A DNA stretch of 64,000 bases from Rhabditoides inermis (taxonomy: Eukaryota; Nematoda; Chromadorea; Rhabditida; Rhabditidae). The stretch is from assembly GCA_963966185.1 (NCBI GenBank), contig CAWZYM010000341.1, positions 28,501 through 92,500 on the forward strand, given 5' to 3'. Every line of letters begins with the position of its first letter. Position 1 is the first letter of the stretch. Shown piece after piece: positions 12,664 to 25,427 of this stretch. Under the pieces are notes generated by a model, which searched no databases, was not told the DNA's origin, and saw only the letters and a list, made by a program, of their open reading frames with translations. The position numbers and the translations under genes were made by a program.

Positions 12664-14374
12664 CTCGAACTGTTTGTGATTGTCCCGTAAAGTTTTGAAA
12701 CGTAAATCAATACTCACACCCAACGACCACATTTCCACTGCGAAACTCGTATTTCTCCCAAAATTTGATTACTAGACCATATTTGAGGACCCAGTTGGAT
12801 GGACATGGTGACGGATTAGTCAAGTTATTTTCTCTGCTTTACCGTTCCTCAAGTCCACTGACACGATTCACAGAGCATGGGTCTCTAGAAGCGCGTCACG
12901 GCAAAAAGGCTGTATTGAGAGGAAGCAGAGAGATACACAACTGAGTGATTATATTAACATCAATCGGTAATTTTTTAGTGTTTCAAACTCAAAAAATAAA
13001 CCTCACAAACCGTTTGTGATAGTTCCGTAAAGTTTTTAAACGTAACTCAATACTCACACCCAACCATCACATTTCCACTGCGAAACTCTTATTTCTTCCA
13101 TAATTTGAATAACAGACCATAATTGAGAACACAGTTGGATGGACATGGTGGCGGATAAGTCAAACTATTTTCTCCGCTTCACCGTTCCTCAAGTCCACTG
13201 ACACGATTCACAGAGCATGGTACTCTAGAAGCGTGTCACGGCAAAAAGGTTGAATTGAGAGGAAGCAGAGAGATACACAACTGAGTGATCATATTAACAT
13301 GAATCGGTAATTTTTTAACGGTCTAAAGTCTAAAATAAACCTCACAAACTATTTGTGATTGTCCCGTAAAACTTTGAAATGTAAATCAATACTCACACCC
13401 AACCACCACATTTACACGGCGAAACTCGTATGTCTTCCATAATTTGATTACTAGACCATATTTGAGGATACAGTTGGATGGACATGGTTGCGGATAAGTC
13501 AATTCATTTTCTCCGCTTTACCGTTCCTCAAGTCCACTGACACGATTCACAGAGCATGGGTATCTAAAAGCGCGTCACGGCAAAAAGGTTGAATTGAGAT
13601 GAAGCAGAGAAATACACAACTGAGTGATTATATTAACATCAATTGGTATTTTTCAGTGATCCAAACTCAAAAATAAACCTCACAAACCGTTTGTGATTGT
13701 CCCGTAAAATTTTTAAACGTAAATCAATACTCACACCCAACCACCACATTTCCACTGCGAAACTCGTATTTCTTCCATAATTTGAATACTAGACCATATT
13801 TGAGGACCCAGTTAGATGAACATGGTGGCGGAAAAATCAAATTATTTTCTCCGCTTCACCGTTCCTTAAGTCCACTGACACGATTCACAGAGCATGGGTC
13901 TCTGAAAGCGTGTCACGGCAAAAAGGTTGAATTGAGAGAAAGCAGAGAGATACACAACTGAGTGATCATATTAACAGGAATCGGTAATTTTTTAGTGTTT
14001 TAAAGTCTAAAATAAACCTCACAAACTATTCGTGATTGTCCCGTAAAACTTTGAAATGTAAATCAATACTCACACCCAACCACCACATTTCCACTGCGAA
14101 ACTCGTATTTCTTCCATAATTTGAATACTAGACCATATTTGAGGACCCAGTTGAATGAACATGGTGGCGGATAAGTCCAAATTCTTTTCTCCGCTTTACC
14201 GTTCCTCAAGTCCACTGACACGATTCACAGAGCATGGGTCTCTAGAAGCGCGTCACGGCAAAAAAAGTTGAATTGAGAGGAAGCAGAGAGATACACAACT
14301 GAGTGATTATATTAACATCAATCGGTAACTTTTCAGTGTTTGAAACTCAAAAATAAACTTCACAAACCGTTTGT
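12664..14374 (+). repeat. 340-bp satellite block, five monomers
   Basis: Five monomers. The segment from about 13021 recurs near 16257 with one monomer fewer in the second copy. Confidence 0.95.
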
Positions 14375-14886
14375 TAATCCTAAGCGAGTGGAGTAGATCA
14401 AATTATTATCCTATCGTAATCCTAAGCGAGTGGAGTAGATCAAATTATTCTCCTACCGTAATCATAAGCGAGTGGAGTAGATCAAATTATTCTCCTACCG
14501 TAATCCTAAGCGAGTGGAGTGGATCAAATTATTCTCCTATCGTAATCCTAAGCGAGTAGAGTAGATTAAATTATTCTTCCATCGTAATTTCAAGCGAGTG
14601 GAGTAGGTCAAATTATTCTCCTATCGTAAACCTAAGCGAGTGGAGTAGATCAAATTATTATTCTATCGTAATCCGAAGCGGGTGGAGAAGATCAAATTAT
14701 CATCCTATCGTAACTCTAAGCAAGTGGAGTAAATCAAATTATTCTCCTATCGTAATCCTAAGCGAGTGGAGTAGATTAAAATTATTCTTTCATCGTAATT
14801 TCAAGCGAGTGGAGTAGATCAAATTATTCTCCTATCGTAAACTTAAGCGAGTGGAGTAGGTCAAATTAATCTCCTTTCGTAAACCT
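14375..14886 (+). repeat. 42-bp minisatellite array, about 12 units
   Basis: Start of a 2,898-bp unit whose next copy begins at 17273. Contains a GAGTGGAGTGGATC variant unit shared with the later arrays. Confidence 0.95.
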
Positions 14887-17272
14887 CTCGAACTGTTTGT
14901 GATTGTCCCGTAAAGTTTTGAAACGTAAATCAATACTCACACCCAACGACCACATTTCCACTGCGAAACTCGTATTTCTTCCAAAATTTGATTACTAGAC
15001 CATATTTGAGGACCCATTTGAATGGACATGGTGACGGATTAGTCAAATTATTTTCTCTGCTCTACCGTTCCTCAAGTCCACTGACACGATTCACAGAGCA
15101 TGGGTCTCTAGAAGCGCGTCACGGCAAAAAGGTTGAATTGAGAGGAAGCAGAGAGATACACAACTGAGTAATCATATTAACATGAATCGGTAATTTTTTA
15201 ACGGTCCAAAGTCTAAAATAAACCTCACAAACTATTTGTGATTGTTCCGTAAAACTTTGGAATGTAAATCAATACTCACACCCAACCACCACATTTACAC
15301 GGCGAAACTCGTATTTCTTCCATAATTTGATTACTAGACCATATTTGAGGATACAGTTGGATGGACATGGTGGCGGATTAGTCAATTCATTTTCTCCGCT
15401 TTACCGTTCCTCAAGTCCACTGACACGATTCACAGAGCATGGGTCTCTAAAAGCGCGTCACGGCAAAAAGGTTGAATTGAGAGGAAGCAGAGAAATACAC
15501 AACTGAGTGATTATATTAACATCAATTGGTATTTTTCAGTGATCCAAACTCAAAATAAACCTCACGAACCGTTTGTGATTGTCCCGTAAAATTTTTAAAC
15601 GTAAATCAATACTCACACCCAACCACCACATTTCCACTGCGAAACTCGTATTTCTTCCATAATTTTAATACTAGACCATATTTGAGGACCCAGTTAGATG
15701 AACATGGTGGCGGAAAAATCAAATTATTTTCTCCGCTTCACCGTTCCTTAAGTCCACTGACACGATTCACAGAACATGGGTCTCTAAAAGCGTGTCACGG
15801 CAAAAAGGTTGAATTGAGAGGAAGCAGAGAGATACACAACTGAGTGATCATATTAACATGAATCGGTAATTTTTTAGTGTTTTGAAGTCTAAAATAAACC
15901 TCACAAACTGTTCGTGATTGTCCCGTAAAACTTTGAAATGTAAATCAATACTCACACCCAACCACCACATTTACACTGCGAAACTCGTATTTCTTCCATA
16001 ATTTGAATACTAGATCATATTTGAGGACCCAGTTAGATGGACATGGTGGCGAAAAAGTCAATTCATTTTCTCCGCTTTACCGTTCCTCAAGTCCACTGAC
16101 ACGATTCACAGAGCATGGGTCTCTAAAAGCGTGTCACGGCAAAAAGGTTGAATTGAAAGGAAGCAGAGAGATACACAACCGAGTGATTTTATTAACAAAA
16201 ACCGGTTTTTTCAGTGTCTTACACTCAAAAAATAAACCTCACAAACCGTTTGTGATAGTTCCGTAAAGTTTTTAAACGTAACTCAATACTCACACCCAAC
16301 CATCACATTTCCACTGCGAAACTCTTATTTCTTCCATAATTTGAATAACAGACCATAATTGAGAACACAGTTGGATGGACATGGTGGCGGATAAGTCAAA
16401 CTATTTTCTCCGCTTCACCGTTCCTCAAGTCCACTGACACGATTCACAGAGCATGGTACTCTAGAAGCGTGTCACGGCAAAAAGGTTGAATTGAGAGGAA
16501 GCAGAGAGATACACAACTGAGTGATCATATTAACATGAATCGGTAATTTTTTAACGGTCTAAAGTCTAAAATAAACCTCACAAACTATTTGTGATTGTCC
16601 CGTAAAACTTTGAAATGTAAATCAATACTCACACCCAACCACCACATTTCCACTGCGAAACTCGTATTTCTTCCATAATTTGAATACTAGACCATATTTG
16701 AGGACCCAGTTAGATGAACATGGTGGCGGAAAAATCAAATTATTTTCTCCGCTTCACCGTTCCTTAAGTCCACTGACACGATTCACAGAGCATGGGTCTC
16801 TGAAAGCGTGTCACGGCAAAAAGGTTGAATTGAGAGAAAGCAGAGAGATACACAACTGAGTGATCATATTAACAGGAATCGGTAATTTTTTAGTGTTTTA
16901 AAGTCTAAAATAAACCTCACAAACTATTCGTGATTGTCCCGTAAAACTTTGAAATGTAAATCAATACTCACACCCAACCACCACATTTCCACTGCGAAAC
17001 TCGTATTTCTTCCATAATTTGAATACTAGACCATATTTGAGGACCCAGTTGAATGAACATGGTGGCGGATAAGTCCAAATTCTTTTCTCCGCTTTACCGT
17101 TCCTCAAGTCCACTGACACGATTCACAGAGCATGGGTCTCTAGAAGCGCGTCACGGCAAAAAAAGTTGAATTGAGAGGAAGCAGAGAGATACACAACTGA
17201 GTGATTATATTAACATCAATCGGTAACTTTTCAGTGTTTGAAACTCAAAAATAAACTTCACAAACCGTTTGT
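14887..17272 (+). repeat. 340-bp satellite block, seven monomers
   Basis: 14887 to about 16140 repeats at 17785 to about 19040 (offset 2,898). The rest resembles 13021-14374. Confidence 0.95.
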
Positions 17273-17784
17273 TAATCCTAAGCGAGTGGAGTAGATCAAA
17301 TTATTATCCTATCGTAATCCTAAGCGAGTGGAGTAGATCAAATTATTCTCCTACCGTAATCATAAGCGAGTGGAGTAGATCAAATTATTCTCCTACCGTA
17401 ATCCTAAGCGAGTGGAGTGGATCAAATTATTCTCCTATCGTAATCCTAAGCGAGTAGAGTAGATTAAATTATTCTTCCATCGTAATTTCAAGCGAGTGGA
17501 GTAGGTCAAATTATTCTCCTATCGTAAACCTAAGCGAGTGGAGTAGATCAAATTATTATTCTATCGTAATCCGAAGCGGGTGGAGAAGATCAAATTATCA
17601 TCCTATCGTAACTCTAAGCAAGTGGAGTAAATCAAATTATTCTCCTATCGTAATCCTAAGCGAGTGGAGTAGATTAAAATTATTCTTTCATCGTAATTTC
17701 AAGCGAGTGGAGTAGATCAAATTATTCTCCTATCGTAAACTTAAGCGAGTGGAGTAGGTCAAATTAATCTCCTTTCGTAAACCT
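17273..17784 (+). repeat. 42-bp minisatellite array, about 12 units
   Basis: Second copy of the 14375 array. It is also the left end of a block that recurs at 57922-63741. Confidence 0.95.
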
Positions 17785-19857
17785 CTCGAACTGTTTGTGA
17801 TTGTCCCGTAAAGTTTTGAAACGTAAATCAATACTCACACCCAACGACCACATTTCCACTGCGAAACTCGTATTTCTTCCAAAATTTGATTACTAGACCA
17901 TATTTGAGGACCCAGTTGAATGGACATGGTGACGGATTAGTCAAATTATTTTCTCTGCTCTACCGTTCCTCAAGTCCACTGACACGATTCACAGAGCATG
18001 GGTCTCTAGAAGCGCGTCACGGCAAAAAGGTTGAATTGAGAGGAAGCAGAGAGATACACAACTGAGTAATCATATTAACATGAATCGGTAATTTTTTAAC
18101 GGTCCAAAGTCTAAAATAAACCTCACAAACTATTTGTGATTGTTCCGTAAAACTTTGGAATGTAAATCAATACTCACACCCAACCACCACATTTACACGG
18201 CGAAACTCGTATTTCTTCCATAATTTGATTACTAGACCATATTTGAGGATACAGTTGGATGGACATGGTGGCGGATTAGTCAATTCATTTTCTCCGCTTT
18301 ACCGTTCCTCAAGTCCACTGACACGATTCACAGAGCATGGGTCTCTAAAAGCGCGTCACGGCAAAAAGGTTGAATTGAGAGGAAGCAGAGAAATACACAA
18401 CTGAGTGATTATATTAACATCAATTGGTATTTTTCAGTGATCCAAACTCAAAATAAACCTCACGAACCGTTTGTGATTGTCCCGTAAAATTTTTAAACGT
18501 AAATCAATACTCACACTCAACCACCACATTTCCACTGCGAAACTCGTATTTCTTCCATAATTTTAATACTAGACCATATTTGAGGACCCAGTTAGATGAA
18601 CATGGTGGCGGAAAAATCAAATTATTTTCTCCGCTTCACCGTTCCTTAAGTCCACTGACACGATTCACAGAACATGGGTCTCTAAAAGCGTGTCACGGCA
18701 AAAAGGTTGAATTGAGAGGAAGCAGAGAGATACACAACTGAGTGATCATATTAACATGAATCGGTAATTTTTTAGTGTTTTGAAGTCTAAAATAAACCTC
18801 ACAAACTGTTCGTGATTGTCCCGTAAAACTTTGAAATGTAAATCAATACTCACACCCAACCACCACATTTACACTGCGAAACTCGTATTTCTTCCATAAT
18901 TTGAATACTAGATCATATTTGAGGACCCAGTTAGATGGACATGGTGGCGAAAAAGTCAATTCATTTTCTCCGCTTTACCGTTCCTTAAGTCCACTGACAC
19001 GATTCACAGAGCATGGGTCTCTAAAAGCGTGTCACGGCAAAAAGGTTGAATTGAGAGGAAGCAGAGAAATACACAACTGAGTGATTATATTAACATCAAT
19101 TGGTATTTTTCAGTGATCCAAACTCAAAATAAACCTCACAAACTGTTTGTGATTGTCCTGTAAAGTTTCGAAACGTAAATCAATACTCACACCCAACCAT
19201 CACATTTCCACTGCGAAACTCTTATTTCTTCCATAATTTGAAAAACAGACCATAATTGAGAACACAGTTGGTTGGACATGGTGGCGGATAAGTCAAACTA
19301 TTTTCTCCGCTTCACCGTTCCTCAAGTCCACTGACACGATTCACAGAGCATGGTACTCTAGAAGCGTGTCACGGCAAAAAGGTTGAATTGAGAGGAAGCA
19401 GAGAGATACACAACTGAGTGACCATATTAACATGAATCGGTAATTTTTAACGGTCTAAAGTCTAAAATAAACCTCACAAACTATTTGTGATTGTCCCGTA
19501 AAACTTTGAAATGTAAATCAATACTCACACTAACCACCACATTTACACGGCGAAACTCGTATGTCTTCCATAATTTGATTACTAGACCATATTTGAGGAT
19601 ACAGTTGGATGGACATGGTGGCGGATAAGTCAATTCATTTTCTCCGCTTTACCGTTCCTCAAGTCCACTGACACGATTCACAGAGCATGGGTATCTAAAA
19701 GCGCGTCACTGCAAAAAGGTTGAATTGAGAGGAAGCAGAGAAATACACAACTGAGTGATTATATTAACATCAATTGGTAATTTTCAGTGATCCAAACTCA
19801 AAAGAAACCTGACAAACCGTTTGTGATTGTCCCGTAAAATTTTTAAACGTAAATCAA
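17785..19857 (+). repeat. 340-bp satellite block, six monomers, cut by element P1
   Basis: Ends at CGTAAATCAA where element P1 begins. The interrupted monomer continues at 22891 with TACTCACACC. The uninterrupted paralog is at 60541-60560. Confidence 0.95.
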
Positions 19858-20346
19858 TTATCTTTTAAAAGTACTTCCGTAAAAAGTGTTGTTTGTGTTA
19901 ACCTGATTCAAGAAAAGCGCATGCATATATTATTAATTTTCGAAAAATCAAATCGTAAACACCTGAACATGAAAACTAACACAAACTTGCTCTTTCAAAC
20001 GAATATAGAATAGTTACACGTAACATTCAGAATAATACGATTGTTTTGTTTATTTAGTGTTTTTTGCGGTTTATTATTTATGGTTTATCAGTAAAATAAA
20101 ATGTTATTCGTGATGTTGTTTGACTCAATGTTTCAGGTATAAAAATGTCAAAAAAATAAAACATGGAATTATTCAACATTAATTATTCAAAAATTATTCA
20201 ACGTTTTGAAAGAGCAAGTTTGTGTTAGTTTTCATGTTCAGGTGTTTACGATTTGATTTTTCGAAAATTAATAATATATGCATGCGCTTTTCTTGAATCA
20301 GGTTAACACAAACAACACTTTTTACGGAAGTACTTTTAAAAGATAA
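19858..20346. repeat. Long near-perfect inverted repeat at the start of P1
   Basis: Arms at 19858-20001 and 20202-20346 are reverse complements over about 144 bp with a single-base length difference near the loop (CTTTCAAACG versus CTTTCAAAACG). The 200-bp loop is AT-rich. Each arm end is itself palindromic (CTTTTAAAAG). Confidence 0.95.
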
Positions 20347-20457
20347 TATATGTCCTTTTGTTGAATTTCATAGAAATTTTCTCTCTCGTCTTCATACATG
20401 TAACATGTTCTTCTCTCATTATTTCATCAATTTCATTTCAAATTTATTCGATAATTT

Positions 20458-22508
20458 CTCGTTCTCTCGTTCTCTCCTTCCATTCCTTCCCTCCTTCTCT
20501 CCTTCTTTCCTTCTCTCCTCCTCTCCTTTCCTCCTTCTCTCCTCCCATTCCTTCCCTCCTTCTCTCCTTCTCCCCTTCTCTCCTCCTCTCCTCCTCTCCT
20601 TCCCTCCTTCCTTCCTTCCCTCCTTCTTTCCTTCTCTCTTTCTCTCGTTCTCTCTTTCTCTCGTTCTCTCTTTCTCTCGTTCTCTCGTTATCCCTTTCTC
20701 TCTTTCTCTCGTTCTCTAGTTCTCTCGTTCTCTCGTTCTCTCGTTCTCTCTTTCTCCCTTTCTCTCTTTTCTCTCTTTCTCTCGTTCTCTCTTTTCTCTC
20801 TTTTCTCTCTTTCTCTCGTTCTCTCTTTCTCTCGTTCTCTCGTTCTCTCGTTCTCTCGTTCTCTCGTTCTCTCCGTCTCTCCGTCTCTCCTTCTCTCCTT
20901 CCCTCCTTCCCCCCTTCTCCCTTTCTCTCTTTCTCTCGTTCTCTCGTTCTCTCGTTATCTAGTTCTCTCGTTATTTCGTTTTCTCTTTCTCTCGTTCTCT
21001 CGTTCTCTCGTTCTCTCGTTCTCTCGTTCTCTCGTTCTCTCGTTCTCTCGTTCTCTCGTTCTCTCGTTCTCGCGTGTCTCCTTCTCTTCTTCTCTCCTTC
21101 CCTCCTTCCCTCCTTCTCCCTTTCTCTTTTTCTTTAGTTCTCCAGTTCTCTCTTTCTCTCGTTCTCTCTTTCTCTCTTTCTCTCTTTCTCTCGTTCTCTC
21201 GTTCTCTCGTTCTCTCGTTCTCTCGTTTCTCGTTCTCTCGTTCTCTCGTTTTCTCCGTCTCTCCGTCTCTCCTTCTCTTCTTCCTCCTTCCCTCCTACCA
21301 CCCTCCTTCTCTCTTTCTCTCGTTCTCTCGTTCTCTAGTTATATCGTTCTCTCTTTCTTTCGTTCTCTCTTTCTCTTGTTCTCTCTTTCTCTCGTTTTCT
21401 CGTTATCTCGTTCTCTCGTTCTCTCGTTCTCTCTTTATCTCGTTCTCTCTTTCTATCCTTCTCTCGTTCTCTCGTTCTCTCGTTCTCTCGTTCTCTCCGT
21501 CTCTCCTTCTCTTCTTCCCTCCTTCTCTCCTTCTCTCTTTCTCTCTTTCTCTCGTTCTCTATTTCTCTCGTTATATCGTTATATCGTTCTCTCTTTCTCT
21601 CGTTCTCTCGTGCTCTCGTTTTCTCGTTCTCTCGTTCTCTCGTTGTCTCGTTGTCTCGTTGTCTCGTTCTCTCGTTGTCTCGTTCTCTCCTTCTTTCCTT
21701 CCCTCCTTCCCGCCTTCTCACTTTCTTTCTTTCTCTCGTTCTCTAGTTCTCTCGTTATATCGTTCTCTCTTTCACTCGTTTTCTCTTTCTATCGGTTTCT
21801 CTTTCTCTCGTTCTCTCATTATCTCTTTCTCTCTTTCTCTCTTTCTCTCTTTCTCTCTTTCTCTCTTTCTCTCTTTCTCTCTTTCTCTCATTCTCTTTTT
21901 TCTCTAGTTCTCTCCTTCTCTCCTTCTCTTCTTCTCTCCATCCCTCCTTCCCTCCTTCTCCCTTTCTCTCTTTCTCTCGTTCTCTAGCTCTCTCGTTATA
22001 TCGTTCTCTCTTTCTCTCGTTTTCTCTTTCTCTCGTTTTCTCGTTTTCTCGTTCTCTCTTTCTCTCTTTCTCTCCTTCCCTCCTTCCCTCCTCCTCCCAT
22101 TCTCTCTTTCTCTCGTTCTCTAATTCTCTCGTTATATCGTTCTCGCTTTCTCTCGTTCTCTCTTTATCTCTTTCTCTCTTTCTCTCTTTCTTTCGTTCTC
22201 TAGTTCTCTCGTTCTCTCTTTCTATCCTTCTCTTCTTCTCTCCATCCCTCCTTCCCTCCTTCTCCCTTTCTCTCTTTCTCTCGTTCTCTAGCTCTCTCGT
22301 TCTCTTTTTATATCTTTCTCTCTTTCTCTGGTTCTCTCGTTCTCTCGTTCTCTCTTTCTATCCTTCTCTCGTTCTCTCGTTCTCTCGTTCTCTCCGTCTC
22401 TCCTTCCCTCCTTCCCTCCTCTCTTTTTCTCCTTTTCTCTCGTTATATCGTTCTCTCGTTCTCTCGTTCTCTCGTTCTCTCGTTCTCTCGTTCTCTCTTT
22501 CTCTCTCC
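20458..22508 (+). repeat. 2.1-kb polypyrimidine microsatellite tract
   Basis: Interleaved TCTCGTTC, TCTCTTTC, TCTCCTTC and CCTTCCCT units with very few purines other than the G of CGTT, broken by occasional AG and TATATCG variants. The long Ser/Leu/Phe-rich and Arg/Glu-rich open frames on both strands are compositional. Strand-asymmetric tracts of this kind can adopt triplex structures and are prone to slippage. Confidence 0.95.
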
Positions 22509-22863
22509 CCTTACTAAATTCCTACTGATCGCAGCCACCAAAGTACATCTGTCTCTCTCCAAACAGCGTGCTCTCTCGCGTGCTCTCGCGCTCGCCCGCC
22601 AGCAGAGGGCTAGCTATCAGCTAGCGTGACTGGAAACGACAAACACCCACCCACCCACACGCTGGCCTTTCGCCTAGTGCGAGTGCGAGATCGCTCATAA
22701 CTTCTTTCGGAGAAAAGATACAAAGATGCCGTCAATTAGTGATCTGCCCTATGGAACCGTGCGAATCTAACTAACATAAATTGGAAGACTTCACATTGTT
22801 GCTAACATGTCCTTTGGATATCGCTACTTGAAAATTCTGGCGCGAGCCTTATTTTAACCCAAG

Positions 22864-22888
22864 AGAGAGGGCGCTGCGCGCCCTCTCT
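22864..22888 (+). repeat. Terminal hairpin of P1
   Basis: An 11-bp perfect stem AGAGAGGGCGC/GCGCCCTCTCT with a TGC loop, two bases from the right end of the element. Confidence 0.9.
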
Positions 22889-22890
22889 AA

Positions 22891-24761
22891 TACTCACACC
22901 CAACCACCACATTTCCACTGCGAAACTCGTATTTCTTCCATAATTTGAATACTAGACCATATTTGAGGACTCAGTTAGATGAACATGGTGGCGGAAAAAT
23001 CAAATTATTTTCTCCGCTTCACCGTTCCTTAAGTCCACTGACACGATTCACAGAACATGGGTCTCTAAAAGCGTGTCACGGCAAAAAGGTTGAATTGAGA
23101 GGAAGCAGAGAGATACACAACTGAGTGATCATATTAACATGAATCGGTAATTGTTTAGTGTTTTAAAGTCTAAAATAAACCTCACAAACTGTTCGTGATT
23201 GTCCCGTAAAACTTTGAAATGTAAATCAATACTCACACCCAACCACCACATTTACACGGCGAAACTCGTATTTCTTCCATAATTTGATTACTAGACCATA
23301 TTTGAGGATACAGTTGGATGAACATGGTGGTGGATAAGTCCAAATTATTTTCTCCGCTTTACCGTTCCTCAAGTCCACTGACACGATTCACAGAGCATGG
23401 GTCTCTAAAAGCGCGTCACGGCAAAAAGGTTGAATTGAGAGGAAGCAGAGAAATACACAACTGAATGATTATATTAACATCAATTGGTATTTTTCAGTGA
23501 TTTAAACTCAAAAATAAACCTCACAAACCGTTTGTGATTGTCCCGTTAATTTTTTAAACGTAAATCAATACTCACACCCAACCACCACATTTCCACTGCG
23601 AAACTCGTATTTCTTCCATAATTTGAATACTAGACCATATTTGAGGACCCAGTTAGATGAACATGGTGGCGGATAAATCAAATTATTTTCTCCGCTTCAC
23701 CGTTCCTCAAGTCCACTGACACTATTCACAGAGCATGGGTCTCTAAAAGCGTGTCACGGCAAAAAGGTTGAATTGAGAGGAAGCAGAGAGATACACAACC
23801 GAGTGATTTTATTAACAAAAACCGGTTTTTTCAGTGTCTTACACTCAAAAATAAACCTCACAAACTGTTTGTGATTGTCCTGTAAAGTTTCGAAACGTAA
23901 ATCAATACTCACACCCAACCACCACATTTACACTGCGAAACTCGTATTTCTTCCATAATTTGAATACTAGATCATATTTGAGGACCCAGTTAGATGGACA
24001 TGGTGGCGAAAAAGTCAAATTATTTTTTTCCGCTTCACCGTTGCTCAAGTCCACTGACACTATTCACAGAGCATGGGTCTCTAAAAGCGTGTCACGGCAA
24101 AAAGGTTGAATTGAGAGGAAGCAGAGAGATACACAACCGAGTGATTTTTTTTAATAAAAACCGGTTTTTTCAGTGTCTTACACTCAAAAATAAACCTCAC
24201 AAACTGTTTGTGATTGTCCTGTAAAGTTTCGAAACGTAAATCAATACTCACACCCAACCATCACATTTCCACTGCGAAACTCTTATTTCTTCCATAATTT
24301 GAAAAACAGACCATAATTGAGAACACAGTTGGATGGACATGGTGGCGGATAAGTCAAACTATTTTCTCCGCTTCACCGTTCCTCAAGTCCACTGACACGA
24401 TTCACAGAGCATGGTACTCTAGAAGCGTGTCACGGCAAAAAGGTTGAATTGAGAGGAAGCAGAGAGATACACAACTGAGTGACCATATTAACATGAATCG
24501 GTAATTTTCTAACGGTCTAAAGTCTAAAATAAACCTCACAAACTATTTGTGATTGTCCCGTAAAACTTTGAAATGTAAATCAATACTCACACCCAACCAC
24601 CACATTTACACGGCGAAACTCGTATGTCTTCCATAATTTGATTACTAGACCATATTTGAGGATACAGTTGGATGGACATGGTGGCGGATAAGTCAATTCA
24701 TTTTCTCCGCTTTACCGTTCCTCAAGTCCACTGACACGATTCACAGAGCATGGGTATCTAA
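22891..24761 (+). repeat. 340-bp satellite block, about 5.5 monomers
   Basis: Corresponds to 60551-62422 at high identity. Ends with the TAA (24759-24761) that is the left target-site copy of the MITE. Confidence 0.95.
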
Positions 24762-24865
24762 CGCGGGGCGGACACTTACCCCCCAGCCCCGATCTTCTCC
24801 GGCCGGAAATCCGGCTTTGAAATTTCGCGTTTCGCGTAACCTCTTCTTACGACCAATTCACCACA

Positions 24866-24936
24866 GCCAGCGTGGCCGAATGGCTAGCGAGCTTGTCTAG
24901 TAAACTGGTGGCGCGGGTTCGATTCCCGCTGCATTT
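24866..24936 (+). tRNA. tRNA-like Pol III unit, pseudo-tRNA-Thr(AGT)-like, left arm of MITE
   Basis: Has A-box-like TGGCCGAATGG and B-box GGTTCGATTCC. The T stem is a perfect GCGGG/CCCGC. The D loop has GG and closing A in the usual places. The seven-base anticodon loop CTAGTAA puts AGT at 34-36 when 24866 is base 1, with U33 and A37. The anticodon stem has one mismatch. The D stem is poor, and the acceptor arm pairs only at its three inner positions, so a functional tRNA is unlikely. A run of seven T follows. Best read as a tRNA-derived sequence that may still carry a Pol III promoter and terminator. Confidence 0.6.
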
Positions 24937-25178
24937 TTTTGGCCTTTATTTGATGATTCTCGAAGGTGAGAATGTTTCACAGAAATGTGCCAGCTATCGC
25001 GATAATAGATTGATTTTTGTGATTAGTATTGATATCGATAGATATCAATTTCAAAAATCGACATAAGTCAATTCGATACTGTCTCTTCATGTTCCAGACC
25101 ACAGAAATCAAAAAAAAAAGTTGTTGTTCAACAGTGATTTTATCATACCCACTTGTAAAAAAACATGTGCGGCGATTA

Positions 25179-25249
25179 AAAAACAGCGGGAATCGAACCC
25201 GCGCCACCAGTTTACTAGACAAGCTCGCTAGCCATTCGGCCACGCTGGC
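25179..25249 (-). tRNA. tRNA-like Pol III unit, right arm of MITE, inverted copy
   Basis: Reverse-complement copy of the left-arm unit, identical through the T stem, with the same A-box, B-box and AGT loop. Its 3' flank differs (TGTTTTTTAA), giving a six-T run. The two units converge, so read-through from either would make RNA complementary to the other. Confidence 0.6.
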
Positions 25250-25427
25250 TGTGGTGAATTGGTCGTAAGAAGAGGTTACGCGAAACGCGAAATTTCAAAG
25301 CCGGATTTCCGGCCGGAGAATGCCCGTAGGCAATTTTGGCCGACGCAGTTCTGTTTGGAATTCCGATGCCCACCTTCGGTACCAAAACGGTAGAGATCGG
25401 GGCTGGGGGGTAAGTGTCCGCCCCGCG

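Larger units (their letters stand above)
19858..22890 (+). mobile_element. Palindrome/hairpin element P1 (3,033 bp), non-autonomous
   Basis: The element starts TTATCTTTTAAAAG and ends in an 11-bp GC-rich hairpin followed by AA. Comparison with the empty site at 60550/60551 shows insertion between A and T with no clear duplication (a 3-bp AAT duplication is an alternative reading). The first 489 bp are a giant palindrome. About 2.1 kb of pyrimidine repeats follow, then a 390-bp unique tail. A second family member, P2 (33392-34323), has the same start, a similar palindrome, a homologous stretch after it, a related tail and a different terminal hairpin. No transposase is present. Lack of duplication and a 3' hairpin suggest a Helitron/Helentron-type element; the class is not certain. 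Confidence 0.65.
24762..25427. mobile_element. MITE with tRNA-like units in its inverted arms (666 bp, TAA target duplication)
   Basis: Ends are exact inverted repeats beginning CGCGGGGCGGACACTTACC. The insertion is flanked by TAA at 24759-24761 and 25428-25430, and the uninterrupted satellite (ATCTAAAAGCGCG) is seen at 27986-27988 and 62420-62422. The left arm spans 24762-24931 and the right arm 25184-25427. They match base for base except for 74 extra bases (25320-25393) in the right arm. Each arm holds a tRNA-like unit pointing inward and followed by a T-run. The central 250 bp show no open frame of note. A TAA duplication fits the TWA preference of PIF/Harbinger elements; that class is an inference and no transposase is present. 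Confidence 0.85.

Noticed and set aside
20358..21987. Long Ser/Leu/Phe/Arg frames and their Arg/Glu-rich minus-strand counterparts
   Set aside because: Compositional products of the TCTCGTTC-type tract; the same applies to frames at 4762-5463 and 51617-53684.
24872..25268. Overlapping frames with MAEWLASLSSKLVARVRFP on both strands
   Set aside because: This is translation of the tRNA-like arms of the MITE, mirrored by the inverted repeat.
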